A stretch of 64,000 nt of DNA from Combretum micranthum (taxonomy: Eukaryota > Streptophyta > Magnoliopsida > Myrtales > Combretaceae). Where the stretch lies: contig JAMXBD010003409.1 of NCBI GenBank assembly GCA_024138025.1, forward strand, positions 57,280-121,279. Direction: 5' to 3'. The position numbers were made by a program, and so were the translations under genes. Shown here piece after piece: positions 50,501 through 61,874 of this stretch; position 1 is the stretch's first letter; every line of letters begins with the position of its first letter. Under the pieces are notes generated by a model. It was not told the DNA's origin, did no database searches, and saw only the letters and a program-made list of their open reading frames with translations.

Positions 50501-51263
50501 TGATTCTACAAAATGTTTAGTTTATCAAATGATACAACTTTAAGTTTTAAATTTACGCGATTAATTGTTTTTTTTTTTTAATTTTATCTTCCGTGATTAA
50601 GGTTTCCTAAGCTTATTAGGTCAATTTTTGTTTTAGGCTCCAATGGCTTAAGAAAACCCTAATTAGAACAATAGTGTAATTCAAATATTTATTTGGAGTC
50701 TAGATTATTAGTTATACATCTGTTTATATTTTTACCGTGTATTTATAATCCTAACGGTTTATCTTTAGGTTATCGTTTCTTATCTGTAAGCGTAGTTAAT
50801 TAACTACTCAATATCGCATTTGATATATAAGCTAAATTATCTATATATCTTAGGTTTTTGATACCTACTATGAAATCTTATTAATAATGTTTAATACTAT
50901 CTAGGAATCTTGAATTTAGGGTTTGAATCCATGTATAGGCTCGTTACTACTCATTGTTCTAGTCTCAAATCATTGTTGAGTTCAATAGTAGTCATTTAAT
51001 CTCTATATCTATATTTTTTCTATTATATTTGTAAGACAAGTTTTAGGGTTTGAAAATTTGCGTTTCTTTCAATCATATCTTAAATTATCAATTCAAGATA
51101 TCAATTAGGGTCAAAGAAGTTTTTTATTCGGCTCTTAGATCTTAATCGAGCCAAATTCAAATCATTGATCTATTCTTAGGTTTTTATAAGATTCTAAGTT
51201 TACTAACTAGTTCATACATTCTATTTTAGAATCGTGTACTAATGTGAAAAATTTGGGTTTACA
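47522..51263 (-). mobile_element. D: GL2 solo LTR (3.7 kb)
   Basis: D starts TATCACACCGAGGGTACCC and ends AATTTGGGTTTACA, homologous end to end with the core of B. Flanks are GGTTT and GGTCC; the two differences are C/T transitions, so the TSD is plausible but not proven. Shared blocks include 'aggaaaaagatttacgccctcc', 'actgttggagtatgagcgaaatcac' and 'ctcagtgaataaccaga'. A GC-rich island occupies 49362-49620. No protein is encoded. Confidence 0.72.
49362..49640. other. GC-rich island in D
   Basis: CpG-rich sequence with 'cgccggcgttgaaa' (49376) and repeated 'gtaagccg' motifs lies in otherwise AT-rich DNA. By position it corresponds to B 17020-17160, where 'gacacggccgtgttcc'-type palindromes occur, although the sequences have diverged. 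Confidence 0.5.
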
Positions 51264-51426
51264 GGTCCCTTTTTTTTTTGTCATTTTTAAATTGTCTATT
51301 TGCCCAAAATATATACTGATGAAAAAATAATTTTTTTACTCATAAACCAATCAAATAGACCAACTACTGATATTAAACAAATATGATATAGATATCAATG
51401 AAAAAAAAAGATAATCCAAACAAACC

Positions 51427-52929
51427 TATATAGTGTGAGAAGCTATTCTATCCAACATGAAAGAAAGGTATTAAAAGGAAATCGATAGTAAAATCTTATT
51501 TGTAACTTGCAAATTACTTGCCATTTTCACTTGTTTTATTTGTTTCTTCATTTTTTTTATTTTTTTGCTGTTTTATATTTTAAAATTTGTCATTTTTAAA
51601 GAAATATTTATTAATAAGTAAATAAAAATAAAATATAAATATTTTTACTTATACGTAAATTAATTGATCAAATATATAAAACATACAATTAAAATTGACA
51701 ATAAAATCATAGTTGGACAGGTGGTTATGAAAAGGAGATGACCTGACATGAGTTCTGACACCAAATTTGTTAATTTAAAATTGTTGGATCCTTCTAGAAA
51801 ACGAATATTAGAAGAGGACAACTAAAATTAGATATTTCAGGGTTGAGGTCCAGAAAAATTTGTTAGTGGAAAGAGGTTTCATGTAGGCCCCACGAGGTTT
51901 TTTAGTGGAGTATTCAATTATTACACTTTGGATATTTGTGTAAGCTAAACTAAGTATAGAATTTTTTTCTGTTATTTTATATAGATATTTTATCTCTTTT
52001 TGTTTTTTTTTTTCCCTATGACTGTTCGGAGGTAGGACCATGTCCATATATGAAAACGAAACCTATTACATTGGCGTTTCAAGGAGTATTTATTTCTACA
52101 AAGGATATGGACCATGTAAAGAAGTTTCGAGTCCATGTAGGGATAAATATTAAAATAGTGCTTGCAGGGGATGCACTCTTTGATAAACCGCTCTTTTGGA
52201 GGATTTTAGTTTTTTTTTTTTTTTTTCTCTTTCTTTCTTTTTAGCTAATAAATTTTGTTTGCATCTTTTCTTAAAAAAAAAAAAGGAAATAAACAAGGTA
52301 TGCAATGCGAGTTTTCTAATGTTAGAAAAACTATAAATACATTTTCTATATTTATTATTTTATGCTTATCCTTTTTGTTTTTTAATTAGAAGATTAGATC
52401 TTCACATATTTTTAAAAAATGCTATTAAGTATTTAACCTTTATCCTTTTACTTCTGGATAAAATAAATAAAATTTGAAATTAAAAAAAAAACTTGAAATC
52501 AAAGGCAAATTGGTCACATAGAAACGTGAAAGCTTGACAATCTTTTTTTTCCCAAAAAATTTGGGAGAGAAATGTTTAATTTCAAAAACAAATAAACTAA
52601 ACATGCATAAAACAAATATATTAAGGTATATTTTAATTTACTTATAGGAAAAAAATAACTTAACATAAGTTAAAGAGCTTCTTAAAGTAAATTATTGACA
52701 CCACATTATAAATAAATTTAAATATTGTCCACTGAATTTTTTTCCCTTACATAAGTTAAAAGGTCCATAAGTTTGAGCCAATGCAAATAGGTAGCAAAAA
52801 AATACAATCCAATAAAATAAAGTATTACCTTGCATTTTGATGTGAACTTTTCTCATAACAAACCAATTTAATGTTCAATCAAAATTTTCATATTATTAAT
52901 ATTACCTCTCTAGCCATGTTAACTAAGCT
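51427..52929. other. AT-rich stretch without recognised features
   Basis: It holds long A and T runs and short accidental frames (51808-52047 minus, 52050-52244 plus). I see no domain, repeat family or RNA gene. Confidence 0.5.
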
Positions 52930-53790
52930 GACACTACTAGAATAGGAAAGTAACACATATCAACCAATAAAAGATTAAGAAATCGAACAATTAAGCAAGT
53001 ATTGTTTTATTAAATAATTAAATAGGTGTGTGCGTATGAATCCGGATGCAACGATCACGTGCGTGTCACATGACTATCGCGCTACGCGTGACCTAGGAAA
53101 GCAACACTTGATAGGATGATCAAGAGATTATCGTGTAGGGAGGAGGAGTAGGCAATCTCAATAGGCTCTAACATACGTGTGACAGGTGAGGGAGCTAAAT
53201 AGCATCAACCTCACTAAGTACTATGGATTCGTGTATGTTCTTGAGTAAATCAAGTGTTTGATTCACCGGGACGGAAATCCGGCAGCACGACGGCGTTCGT
53301 CCAAGATTTCACCTTATCCAAATGAGGTAAGGACTAAGGTATTTATAGAGAATCTAGCTGTCGATGTCGTCCGTCAGATGAGACGACGACCAACGGCCAG
53401 GATGAGTCCTCTTATTATGGATATGGATATGGGCTCCCTTATGGACCCAGGCCCATTGAAGCCTTCATTGTAATGTGTGTGAGCCAATTTGAGAAGGTTG
53501 GAATTAGGCAAGCCAATTCCAACGGCCCTACTCCAAGCCTTCCATGCAATTTCCCATGATTATCCCATTTGAATTGGGCCTAACTTTTTAAGCCCTGTCA
53601 CATTAGCCAAGAGTTAAATCCAAATAAGAATTAGGTCAAGGCCTTTGTAATCAAATTTGTACATCTCATTTTGCCTCTGACTTAAGTCTTTCGAGCATAT
53701 CGAAAGGATTTGGGCATTAATCAAGCCCTTATAAATGACAAAAGTCTCATCTAGCGCATGTGTGCTATAACTTAGCTGCACTGCTGCTTG
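52930..53790 (-). mobile_element. LTR-like region, unclassified
   Basis: From about 53030 the base composition changes to GC-richer sequence. A reverse-strand TATA-like motif (TATTTATAG at 53340) lies among CpG-rich segments ('gacgtgcg', 'cgcgctacgcgtgac'). This looks like a U3/R region on the minus strand. I could not find paired termini or a TSD. The 71-residue frame at 53258 has no recognisable domain. Confidence 0.35.
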
Positions 53791-55500
53791 GTGTGTAATT
53801 TCTTAATGGCTTGCAATGTGGGAATCTGGTGCAACATCGTCAATAAATCTCCTTCTTTAGGAACAAAGCCTGAGATACGACAAGCTGCAACCTGCAATAA
53901 AGGCTCTTGTCATTTTTCGAACCAATTTCAGTAATTGTTTGCATTGAGATTGTTGAATTCTAAATTTAAGCTTCCACTTGAGAACTCTGTTGCATTATAG
54001 GAGTAGAATCTTGGTAGGAGAAGCTTAAGACCATCTGCTACCACCTGTTCTTGGATGTTAGCGGATTGCATGGAGCTGTACCTTTTTCTTGATCCTGCAA
54101 GTAAAGATTTGATGCCAAGGCTTAAGCTTTCATATCCAAAAATGTGTTGAATTTTTTTTTTTTTTGTATCCAAACTCATCCTTTGAATGTTCATAAACCT
54201 CAAGATTGTCAATTTAGGCAGCACTGAACCATTAAAGGTAGGGTTCACAGTGATCATAAATTCTCATTAACGAGAAGTGATTCAGCAACTATAAATGGCA
54301 CATTATACCAAAAGCGAATACCCTCATCTAGTTTAATCACCCTTCGAAAAATGGTGAGACGAGAAGAGATGTGATTTGGAGACGTATTTCCCACATGAAT
54401 GTAAAAACCAACCATCACAATGTCAGAACTTGAGTTTGAACACTAATATCTTAAATCCTAAAGGGCTGGGACTCTCCAGAAAGCCATCCTTTGATGCCAG
54501 GCTCTGCTTTGTTCCTTCAGGATCACCACTTCTAATGGCTTATAAGTAGTTATGCCAACTAAAGGTGATGATGAACCCAATGCATGACGGATGCTTTGAG
54601 CTATTAACTCATGAGTTCCAAAAGACATAGCCATTGCAGAATTTGATTTAATGTTGGACATGCATGCAAATAAGCCGCTGCCAATAAGTAACTCCTTCCA
54701 ATGGTGCAGTGCAGCTGGCCTCCATCTCACATCATAATCTTGTTCATAAAAAAAAAAGACACCTCTATAAGCGAGGTTGCATCGGGACTAAGCCGGCCTA
54801 TTAAGGTGATTCCATCTGGTAGGAAAAAGAGTAACTTGTGAGTTGATGAGAAATATAAAAAAGAACCCTTAGCTTGATGTCGCATGCTCGGACAATCTCC
54901 TTCAAAGGTTTTGCTCCAACATTACCCTCTCTAGACAATTCAAGCTTGTACAAGTTTCTCTTTCAGACAAGACAAGAAGAAAACATCCTCTATGGGTGGA
55001 TGCCACAAGGAGTGTTGCACAATCATGTCAAAGACAAGTAAAATAATGCATAGGACTGATGTTGTCCTGGGATAGATCATATAATTTGACAAAATTATTT
55101 GTAACCACAAGAGCTGAACTTGTGATCCAGGAACCCAGTAACCCTTCTGATATATGCCCTTATAATGCAAGTTCAATTGCAAGACGATCACTAACTTCTC
55201 ACAAGAGTTCAAAGTAAGGACTTGACAATCTTCATACCCTGCCACAGCAAGGTAATTCTCTGCTTGTGAATTAAAAACAAGATGAACAATTTCAAAGCGA
55301 ACAATGTTTTTTAGAAAGTGGCTTCACGTTGGTTTTGTCAGCTGTGACTGGTGCAATAGTGGTTTGACCAATCAATTATCCCGCATCAAATATTGCCACC
55401 TTATCACCTTCTCCAACAGCTAGTCGACCTAGATGAGACTTTAGCTCCTTAGCGTTGGAGTAATCTGTCTTGATCTTTGGATCCCTTAGGATCCACTTTA
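53791..55500 (-). pseudogene. BIG: Fragment of BIG (UBR4-like calossin) gene, decayed
   Basis: Minus-strand translation matches an internal part of the very large plant protein BIG, a UBR4-related protein needed for auxin transport and several hormone and light responses. Landmarks in order from 55500 downward: NAKELKSHLG, LAVGEGDKVAIFDAG, TIAPVTADKTNVKPLS, NIVRFEIVHL, AVAGYEDCQVLTLN (55205-55250), YWVPGSQVQLLW, HHWKELLIGSGLFACMS (54660-54710), GSSSPLVGITTYKPLE (54520-54570), SDIVMVGFYIHVG and VVADGLKLL (54020-54050). At least one in-frame stop, several frameshifts and a run of T (54150-54166) break it. The blocks follow each other with little spacing, which suggests a spliced origin (processed pseudogene) or capture by a transposon. 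The real gene is about 5,000 codons long; only a small middle part is here. Confidence 0.8.
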
Positions 55501-55719
55501 TATGCTGTGACATGAATTTTCTTTGCTTACTTTGCATGAATAGTTTATACTATCATAATTGAGCCCGATTGAGCCTGTATCGAATTTTTGAATCTTCTTG
55601 CTCTTCTAATAAAGACTTTGCTTGAGTTGGGTCTTATGAAGCCCTCTACCATATCATCATTCGTACTTGTTTCAATCGTATCGAAGTGAAGTAGCAATAT
55701 ATATTATTCTTATAAAGTA
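55501..55719 (+). mobile_element. Possible LTR end (R-U5-like)
   Basis: A T-rich, AATAAAG-containing stretch ends 'attattcttata', just before a Met-type primer-binding site. This resembles the 3' end of a Copia-type LTR whose CA end has become TA. The start of such an LTR was not found and no gag follows, so only a relic is claimed. Confidence 0.35.
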
Positions 55720-55731
55720 GGGTATCAGAGC
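55720..55731 (+). other. Primer-binding site-like sequence, initiator-Met type
   Basis: GGGTATCAGAGC matches the usual TGGTATCAGAGC at 11 of 12 bases. It lies after the LTR-like end above, on the plus strand. Confidence 0.45.
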
Positions 55732-57354
55732 ACTTCTGGCTTCTTCCAAAAATGATGTTTAACATGATCTTCCATCAAATATAGCCCATAATATGTAATT
55801 ATAACTTTCACTGTTGATGTTTGTTGGAGAAGATTATAGAACTTCCTGTAAAACCGATTTAATATGCTTTTTTTTTTACAAAAAAGGAAACCTATCTAAA
55901 TATACCTAGGGCGAAATATAAATGAACGGACGAGATTAATGCCAAAGATGGCATATAAAAAAGATTATCCTATGAAAAGATATGACATAAAGAAAAGTTA
56001 CTAAAAATAGTAAAAACGCGGTTTTGAGGGCCTAAACGAAGGAATTTGACCGAAAACCGGCTTGGGTCACGAGCAAAGCTGGTGAGTTCTGCTCGTTGGA
56101 CCGTTTCCCTTCAGAATATGGTCTCGCTCGGTAAAAATCCAAAACTCCCCAAAATTACGAAACTGCCATCGACACTTTTCTAACAATATACCAGGATTTT
56201 CTCCACTACTTTTTTTTTAATTGTACCATTCGGGGACAGGTGTCACTGTCTTATTGTCATAGTACAAAACGGTTAAGGATCATGTTTGTTTTATTCCAAT
56301 ATTGACAAGGACAAAATCTGCTTATTTTGGGTCATGATATGGGTGTGTTTCTTTTATTCCAGCACATAGGACTCTCTTGCAGACCTTGCAAACAGGAACG
56401 ACCTATCTTCTTCCTCCTCTCATTTTCTCTCTTCATTTTCCTTTCATGTTGTAGCTCTACGAGACAGAAACAAATTCCTCTGAAGCTTTGTTATCTAAGG
56501 CAGAAAAAGACTGAAGAAATCCCTCCTCTGAAGCTTTGTATTTTGATGTTCATAGCTCAATCCATGGCGATTATACTCGTAGATTGGTTGCTTCAAGCTC
56601 CAACTAGCCGGAGTCAGCCATTGAAGAGCTTTGTCCATTGACATATTAAGCTTCTAGCTGGTTGGGATTTCTTACTCTTGGCCTATAAATTATATTAACT
56701 CAATGACAAAGGAAAAGTTATCAAATCCTCTATGTTGCTGTTGAAGGATACGAGCAAGCATACTACAAAGGTATCAACATCTATGTTTCCTTTACTGAGT
56801 TTCACAATTTTTTTTTTAGACTCCTACCCCGATTCTATTTCTTGCAGATTTCTTGCAACAGAGAAAGCAGGACCTTCTACTAAAGTGTCTTGCCTTAGTA
56901 GCTGACTTGAGCTTGGTTCTTGAATCTGCTAAAGGGAGATTCGGTTCAGGCTAAACTTTTAGGTAAAACAAGATCTGCACATGCTCTTGGATATTTTCTA
57001 TGAATGCTTTAGAATAAGCAGCTTCATTTTTATAAATGTGCCATTCATGGTTTTGGTTGCTGCATTATTATTACTGTTGTCCTTGGTTTGTTTGGATACA
57101 TAGTTACAGAGAGTTGAGCGAATAATTGCAGGATACATGAACTTCTCTCAAAGGAACCACCATATCTGAAGGTGGGAGCGGTTGTATACAGTGAGTATTT
57201 AGACTAGCTGCTAGACTTGAAGAGCATTGGCCATGAATTTACCTTAGTCGTTCATTGTCCAAGAACGACTTGCATATAAAACCTGGACAGTGGACATGCA
57301 AATACCGCAGCCAACCAACTAAAGAAGTCTTGGTTTAATGCAGAAGAATCATGA
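55732..57354. other. Unassigned sequence
   Basis: A 104-residue frame at 56327-56641 has a hydrophobic start but no domain or codon pattern that supports a gene. The stretch 57125-57170 has intron-exon-like edges ('attgcag' before, 'aaggtggg' after) but encodes nothing recognisable. It may include the 3' LTR of the Tat-type element to the right. Confidence 0.4.
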
Positions 57355-58490
57355 CAAAATATGACATTGATACATTTGTAATCTCTCAAAATCCGAAACA
57401 TAAAAGTTGTAGATCTTTCCCTTAGCTTTCTATATCATTTTAAATCATCTCAATAGGAGTTCTTATGAGAGAGATATCCACATTTTCGTGAACTCTGTCA
57501 AATCTGGAAAATCAAGGATTTTTGTGTCATGCAGCAACTTCATAATAAAAACTGTATCGATTCGTTTTGAATCCACCAAAACTCAAACACGAAAGTTTTA
57601 GATCTCCCTCTTAGCTTTCCAAGGAATTTTGAATTACCCCAAACGGAGTTCATATGAGAGAGATGTGCACAATTTACAAAACTATATCAAATCTGTGAAA
57701 TTATGGACTCTTGTTGTCATGCAGCAACTTCATAACGAAAACTGTATCGATTCGTTTTGAATCCACAAAAACTCAAAAACAAAGTTTTAGATCTCCCTCT
57801 TAGCTTTCCAAGGAATTTTGAATTACCCCAAACGGAGTTCATATGAGAGAGATGTGCATAATTTACAAAACTATATCAAATCTGCAATTCTTGAAGTCAC
57901 CGCCACACTTGTAGTGAATTCATGATGAAAACTGTATTGATGTGTTGCGAATTCATAAAAACTCAAAACACAAAGTTTTATATCTCCCTCTTATTTCCAA
58001 GGAATTTTGAATCACCCCAAACGGAGTTCATATGAGAGAGATGTGCGCAATTTACAGAACTACCTCAAATCTGCAATTTTTGAAGTCACCGCTGCACTTG
58101 TAGTAGTTTCATGACGAAAACTGTATTGATGTGTTACGAATCCATAAAAACTCAAAACATGAAAGTTTTAGATATCTCTCTTAGCTTTCCAAGGAATTTT
58201 GAATCACCCAAACGGAGTTCATATGAGAGAGATGTACGCAATTTACAGAACTACCTCAAATCTGCAATTTTTGAAGTCACCGCTGCACTTGTAGTAGTTT
58301 CATGACGAAAACTGTATTGATGTGTTACGAATCCATAAAAACTCAAAACATAAAAGTTTTAGATCTCCCTCTCTTCTTTCCAAGGAATTTTGAATCGCCT
58401 CAAACGGAGCTCATATGAGAGAGATGTGCGCAATTTATGAAATAGTGTTAGAGCTGTCCTGTTTCATCTTCTAATGCATGAATAACTTCT
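57355..58490. repeat. Tandem array, six ~190-bp units
   Basis: The motif 'aaaactgtat(c/t)gat' recurs at 57547, 57738, 57928, 58117 and 58308, giving periods of 189-191 bp. An earlier diverged unit begins near 57360. Each unit contains 'gatctccctcttagctttcca', 'aaacggagttcatatgagag' and 'gagatgtgc(a/g)caatttaca'. The middle units are nearly identical. Arrays like this are known from the 3' untranslated region of large plant Ty3/gypsy elements, which fits its place beside the antisense ORF and pol fragments. Confidence 0.85.
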
Positions 58491-58793
58491 TGATATCTCA
58501 CCAAACACATCATAAAGCTCCCTATTCTTTTAAATAACAATGACTTTCTTCGACTAATATCTTAAAGATAGAATCAATAAATGTATTGTATGTAATCTTT
58601 TGCTTGCTCAATGCCTTGTCTTGTAGAATCATCATAAGTGAGCTTGATACTTGTCAAAGAATATGTGTACTTTTAATGTATATGTCTTCATGATGATAAA
58701 ATGCTGCATGAGTGAAACCCCTCTTGTTTGTGAAACTAACATATCTTACCTTCTTATTATGCAGGTGATATATTTGATCTCACTCCTATCACA

Positions 58794-58812
58794 TTTTCTC
58801 TCCTCTACTTTT
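58794..58812 (-). other. Candidate polypurine tract and LTR edge
   Basis: On the minus strand the sequence reads AAAAGTAGAGGAGAGAAAA directly followed by TGTGATAGG. This is the form of a polypurine tract followed by the TG start of a 3' LTR. If correct, the LTR of the minus-strand element would extend from 58793 to lower coordinates and include the tandem array. I did not find its other end. Confidence 0.3.
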
Positions 58813-59624
58813 GAAGTGGTGGCACACCAATACTCTTTACATCGCTTGCATTGTTTTCTTTGGAAATGAAGGTGAGTAAAAGGATGAAGAAGAACAAGCT
58901 GAATAATGCGAGGAGAAGTGAAATATTAACGCAATCAGATGGTAGTGTGCCACAAGTTCCATCACCACAAGATGAATGGGTTGACGCAACAATTTCAAAA
59001 GACTTCTTTTGGGTAGACATACGAAAACGGGACTTATTTCCACGTCAACCTGTGGATGGTGAGTTGCGCTTCATAAGTCAAGAATCTCGTGCAGGAAGTA
59101 GAGCGCTCATAGATGCATCTTCCATATTGCGATTCAGAAATGAAAGGAAAGAGCTGCCTCTCTCGGAATGCCAATTTCATTGTCCTAAACAATTTGTACA
59201 AGTATGGGGTCCTTGGGTAGGACATATTATTAAGAGATATGGAAGCATCCTACAACAAGCGGGGGTGTATGATTCAATATGGATTAGCTCAAAGTTAAGC
59301 TTTGCTCGCACCGCTGACACAGATATGTGGCGAGCCATCCTTTGTCGATGGAGTATTCAAACACACAGTTTTATCACATCTTGGGGTGAAGTTACTCCTA
59401 CTTTGGAGGATGTATGTATGCTACTAGGCTTGCACGATGTAGGACTAACGGATATCACTACCGCTGAGATTTCTGAGGAGGACAGTAGCTTGATAGACTT
59501 GTTAGAGACTCATATGGGAGTAGCTGTAGATAGTCGTAGACAGCTTACATTCCTCATGGCTTAAATACTTCTTTGGGCAAGAGAAGGGAGGTGAGTTTAC
59601 CCACGGGCCTGGCTACAATAGCAA

Positions 59625-59721
59625 GTAAGTATCCTCGTATCATTTCATTAGCATATACTATTCTTTTTCCAATCATGGCTTAACTCATCTATGTTTTTTT
59701 TTTTTTTTTTTATTGTCCTAG
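59625..59721 (+). other. Intron 1 of the PMD gene
   Basis: A 97-bp intron with a consensus donor (GTAAGTATCC), a long T run (59697-59711) and acceptor TTGTCCTAG. Joining the flanks keeps the frame used on both sides. Confidence 0.7.
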
Positions 59722-60696
59722 GGAGGAGTTAATAGCCTTTCTATCATTGTGGCTTTCCTTGTTTGTATTCCCTGGCGGTCCTGAAGGCAGTATTAGTCCT
59801 CGCTTCTTCCACTTAGCGATCCGTATCTCACGTGGAGAGCGTTTCGCGTTGAGCCTCTTCTATTTGGGGTCTTTGTATCGACGATTAGATCTTTACCATG
59901 AGTCCTCGATACGATCCAAGGGACGGTACATGGTGGTATGTTATGTAGATATGACATTCTTGCAATTATTTTTTGCTGAGCGTTACAAGAAATACTATGA
60001 TCCACCACTTGAAAAACCTGATATAGTTGAACCACGAGCTTGGGCATGGGTGAACAGAAAGCCTTTGGGATTGCTAATTGATGTGATAGATAATGTTCAG
60101 GAATATAATTTCCGCCCTTTTACGAATGGTACCTAGAATTTTATCCTCGAGGTTCTGAAGACTGGGTTAACTTGGTAGAGAACAGAGACAATTTGTCTAC
60201 TGCTGAGGTGGGTTTTATCATTTGGTGCACACCTGGAAGTCTCCCTTCACTTCATGACTGGTGTGACTCTTCTGAAGAATTTCTTGAGTGTAGTGTTGTG
60301 GCATATCTACCCCATCGAGTTGCTCGTCAGTTTGGATTTGATCAGGGTGTTCCTCGTAGTATTGAGATTACTGGAGATTTCAATGAATGTTGTAAGGAAC
60401 TTCATCCAGAAAATTGGAAATGTATTTATCCAAACCTCAGACAGATCTTCTTCCCATCTAGTGATCGTATTAGCGTCATCTCCAATGGGTGGATGACTTA
60501 CTGGACATGTTGTCTGGAAGAGTTTAAAAATTATATTAATTCAGAGATTGAAGTAGCACTTCCTGAGACTTCTATACACAAATTTGAGTTTTACTTTCAG
60601 CTTTCAAACAAAAAGGCTTTCAATCAAGTCCAGAATCAAAGAACACGGTCTCCTATCAAGGTCATCAGGCACGTCAAACGTTCACGTGTTCATGAG

Positions 60697-60777
60697 GTAC
60701 TAACATTGACTGACTGTATCATTGATTCCTTATATGCTTTTGATATATCATTGATCCTCTTTTTTTTTTTTTTTAAG
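60697..60777 (+). other. Intron 2 of the PMD gene
   Basis: An 81-bp intron (a multiple of three) has donor GTACTAAC and a T-tract acceptor ending TTTTAAG. It lies on a codon boundary. The open frame also reads through it, but the inserted residues are hydrophobic and unlike their neighbours, so splicing is likely. Confidence 0.6.
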
Positions 60778-61131
60778 GATGAGCTGAGGACAAGCCAATC
60801 CAACATCACGAGCAAAAGTGAGGTGAATAGGGATGTTTCTAGTGACAGGAACATCGGCACTTTCGAAATATTTGTTTCATCAAAATCTTCTTCATCAAAC
60901 ATTTGCCCTTATCCTAATCATTATGGTGTTGGGAAAGTACTGCAAACGAAGGGTGATGGTGTAGTGACTGATGAAGATGATGAAGACGTGGTTGGTGAAG
61001 AGGAAGCTTCTGACGGCTCTGGAAGTGATAGAAGCGATCATGCGGATGAGAGCATACAAGAGGAAGACATTGATGCATATGCAGATGCATTAGTGCGGAG
61101 ATTTGTGGTGAGGGACTTGATGATGTCCCTT

Positions 61132-61139
61132 GTAATAAT
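61132..61139 (+). repeat. Left 8-bp TSD of hAT element (GTAATAAT)
   Basis: Repeated exactly at 61867-61874. Confidence 0.92.
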
Positions 61140-61866
61140 TAGAGCTGGATAAATGGGCTATGGCCCCCGGGCCAGCCCTTTTAATCCTCTTTAAAAGCGG
61201 TTAGGCCAGCTTTTTTTGCTCGTTTAAAAGTGGGTTGATTTTACCCAACCCACTTAACCCCGGGCCAAAGTGGGCTAGCCCCGGGTTAAGTGGGTTGACC
61301 CACCAACCCACTTTTATAAAAATAAAATAAATAATTATAGGGTAAATATGTATTAATGAAGTTATTCTTGAGATTTTTTATACTTAAAATTAAATTTATG
61401 TGTTAATTATAACAAAGAATGACAAATTGATGCACATGCACCATAAAATTTTATAAAATATATTATTATTGTTTTAAATGAAATATGTTATCTAATAAGT
61501 TATTTTAGAAAACTTATTTTTATAAAAAAGTAATTAAAACAATAATGAAATTAATCATTAATATATAACCTTATAAAACACTCTTTTTTTATATATATAT
61601 ATATATATATATCTTATTCAATTAGTATAAATAAGTTAAATGGTCAACTTGGCCCATTTAACTCACAAAATATGTAAGTGGGTTAAAATGGTCAAAAATG
61701 GGCTGGCCCGTTTAACCCACGCGCTAAAGTGGGTTGGGTTAGGGTCAGGCAATTTTGGCCCATGGGTTTAAACAGGCCAACAAATTTTGGCCCGTTTAAC
61801 CCACGGGCCAAAGCGGGCCGGGCCGGCCGGCCGGGTTGGCCCATTTAACCCACTTGCCCACCTCTA
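61140..61866. mobile_element. Non-autonomous hAT-type element (727 bp)
   Basis: The ends form terminal inverted repeats: TAGAGCTGGATAAATGGG on the left and, reverse-complemented, TAGAGGTGGGCAAGTGGG on the right, with a perfect 8-bp TSD, the hallmark of hAT. The outer 150 bp on both sides are GC-rich and full of GGGCC/GGCCC and 'tgggttaa' motifs that can pair with each other. The middle is AT-rich with an AT dinucleotide run (61585-61612). There is no transposase frame, so it depends on an autonomous relative. It interrupts the acidic part of the PMD gene. Confidence 0.9.
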
Positions 61867-61874
61867 GTAATAAT

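Larger units (their letters stand above)
47485..51426. mobile_element. MITE-like element (200 bp) split by D
   Basis: The left piece (47485-47521) begins GGTCTATTTGGCTCGTTATC. The right piece (51264-51426) ends so that its reverse complement begins GGTTTGTTTGGATTATC. These ends match well as terminal inverted repeats and would sit 200 bp apart without D. TAT flanks both sides but is too short to be decisive. Confidence 0.4.

Noticed and set aside
53258..53473. 71-residue Arg-rich frame
   Set aside because: Reflects local GC-rich LTR-like sequence; no domain, and the frame lacks a plausible gene context.
55720..55731. Proof of a complete Copia element starting here
   Set aside because: Only the primer-site-like sequence and a vague LTR end are visible; no gag or pol follows, so it is kept only as a low-confidence relic.
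56327..56641. 104-residue frame with a hydrophobic, Cys-rich start
   Set aside because: No recognisable domain or conserved motif and no supporting neighbours.
57355..58490. Regular repeats as a possible CRISPR-like array
   Set aside because: Period of 190 bp with the whole unit repeated and no spacer variation; a eukaryotic tandem repeat.
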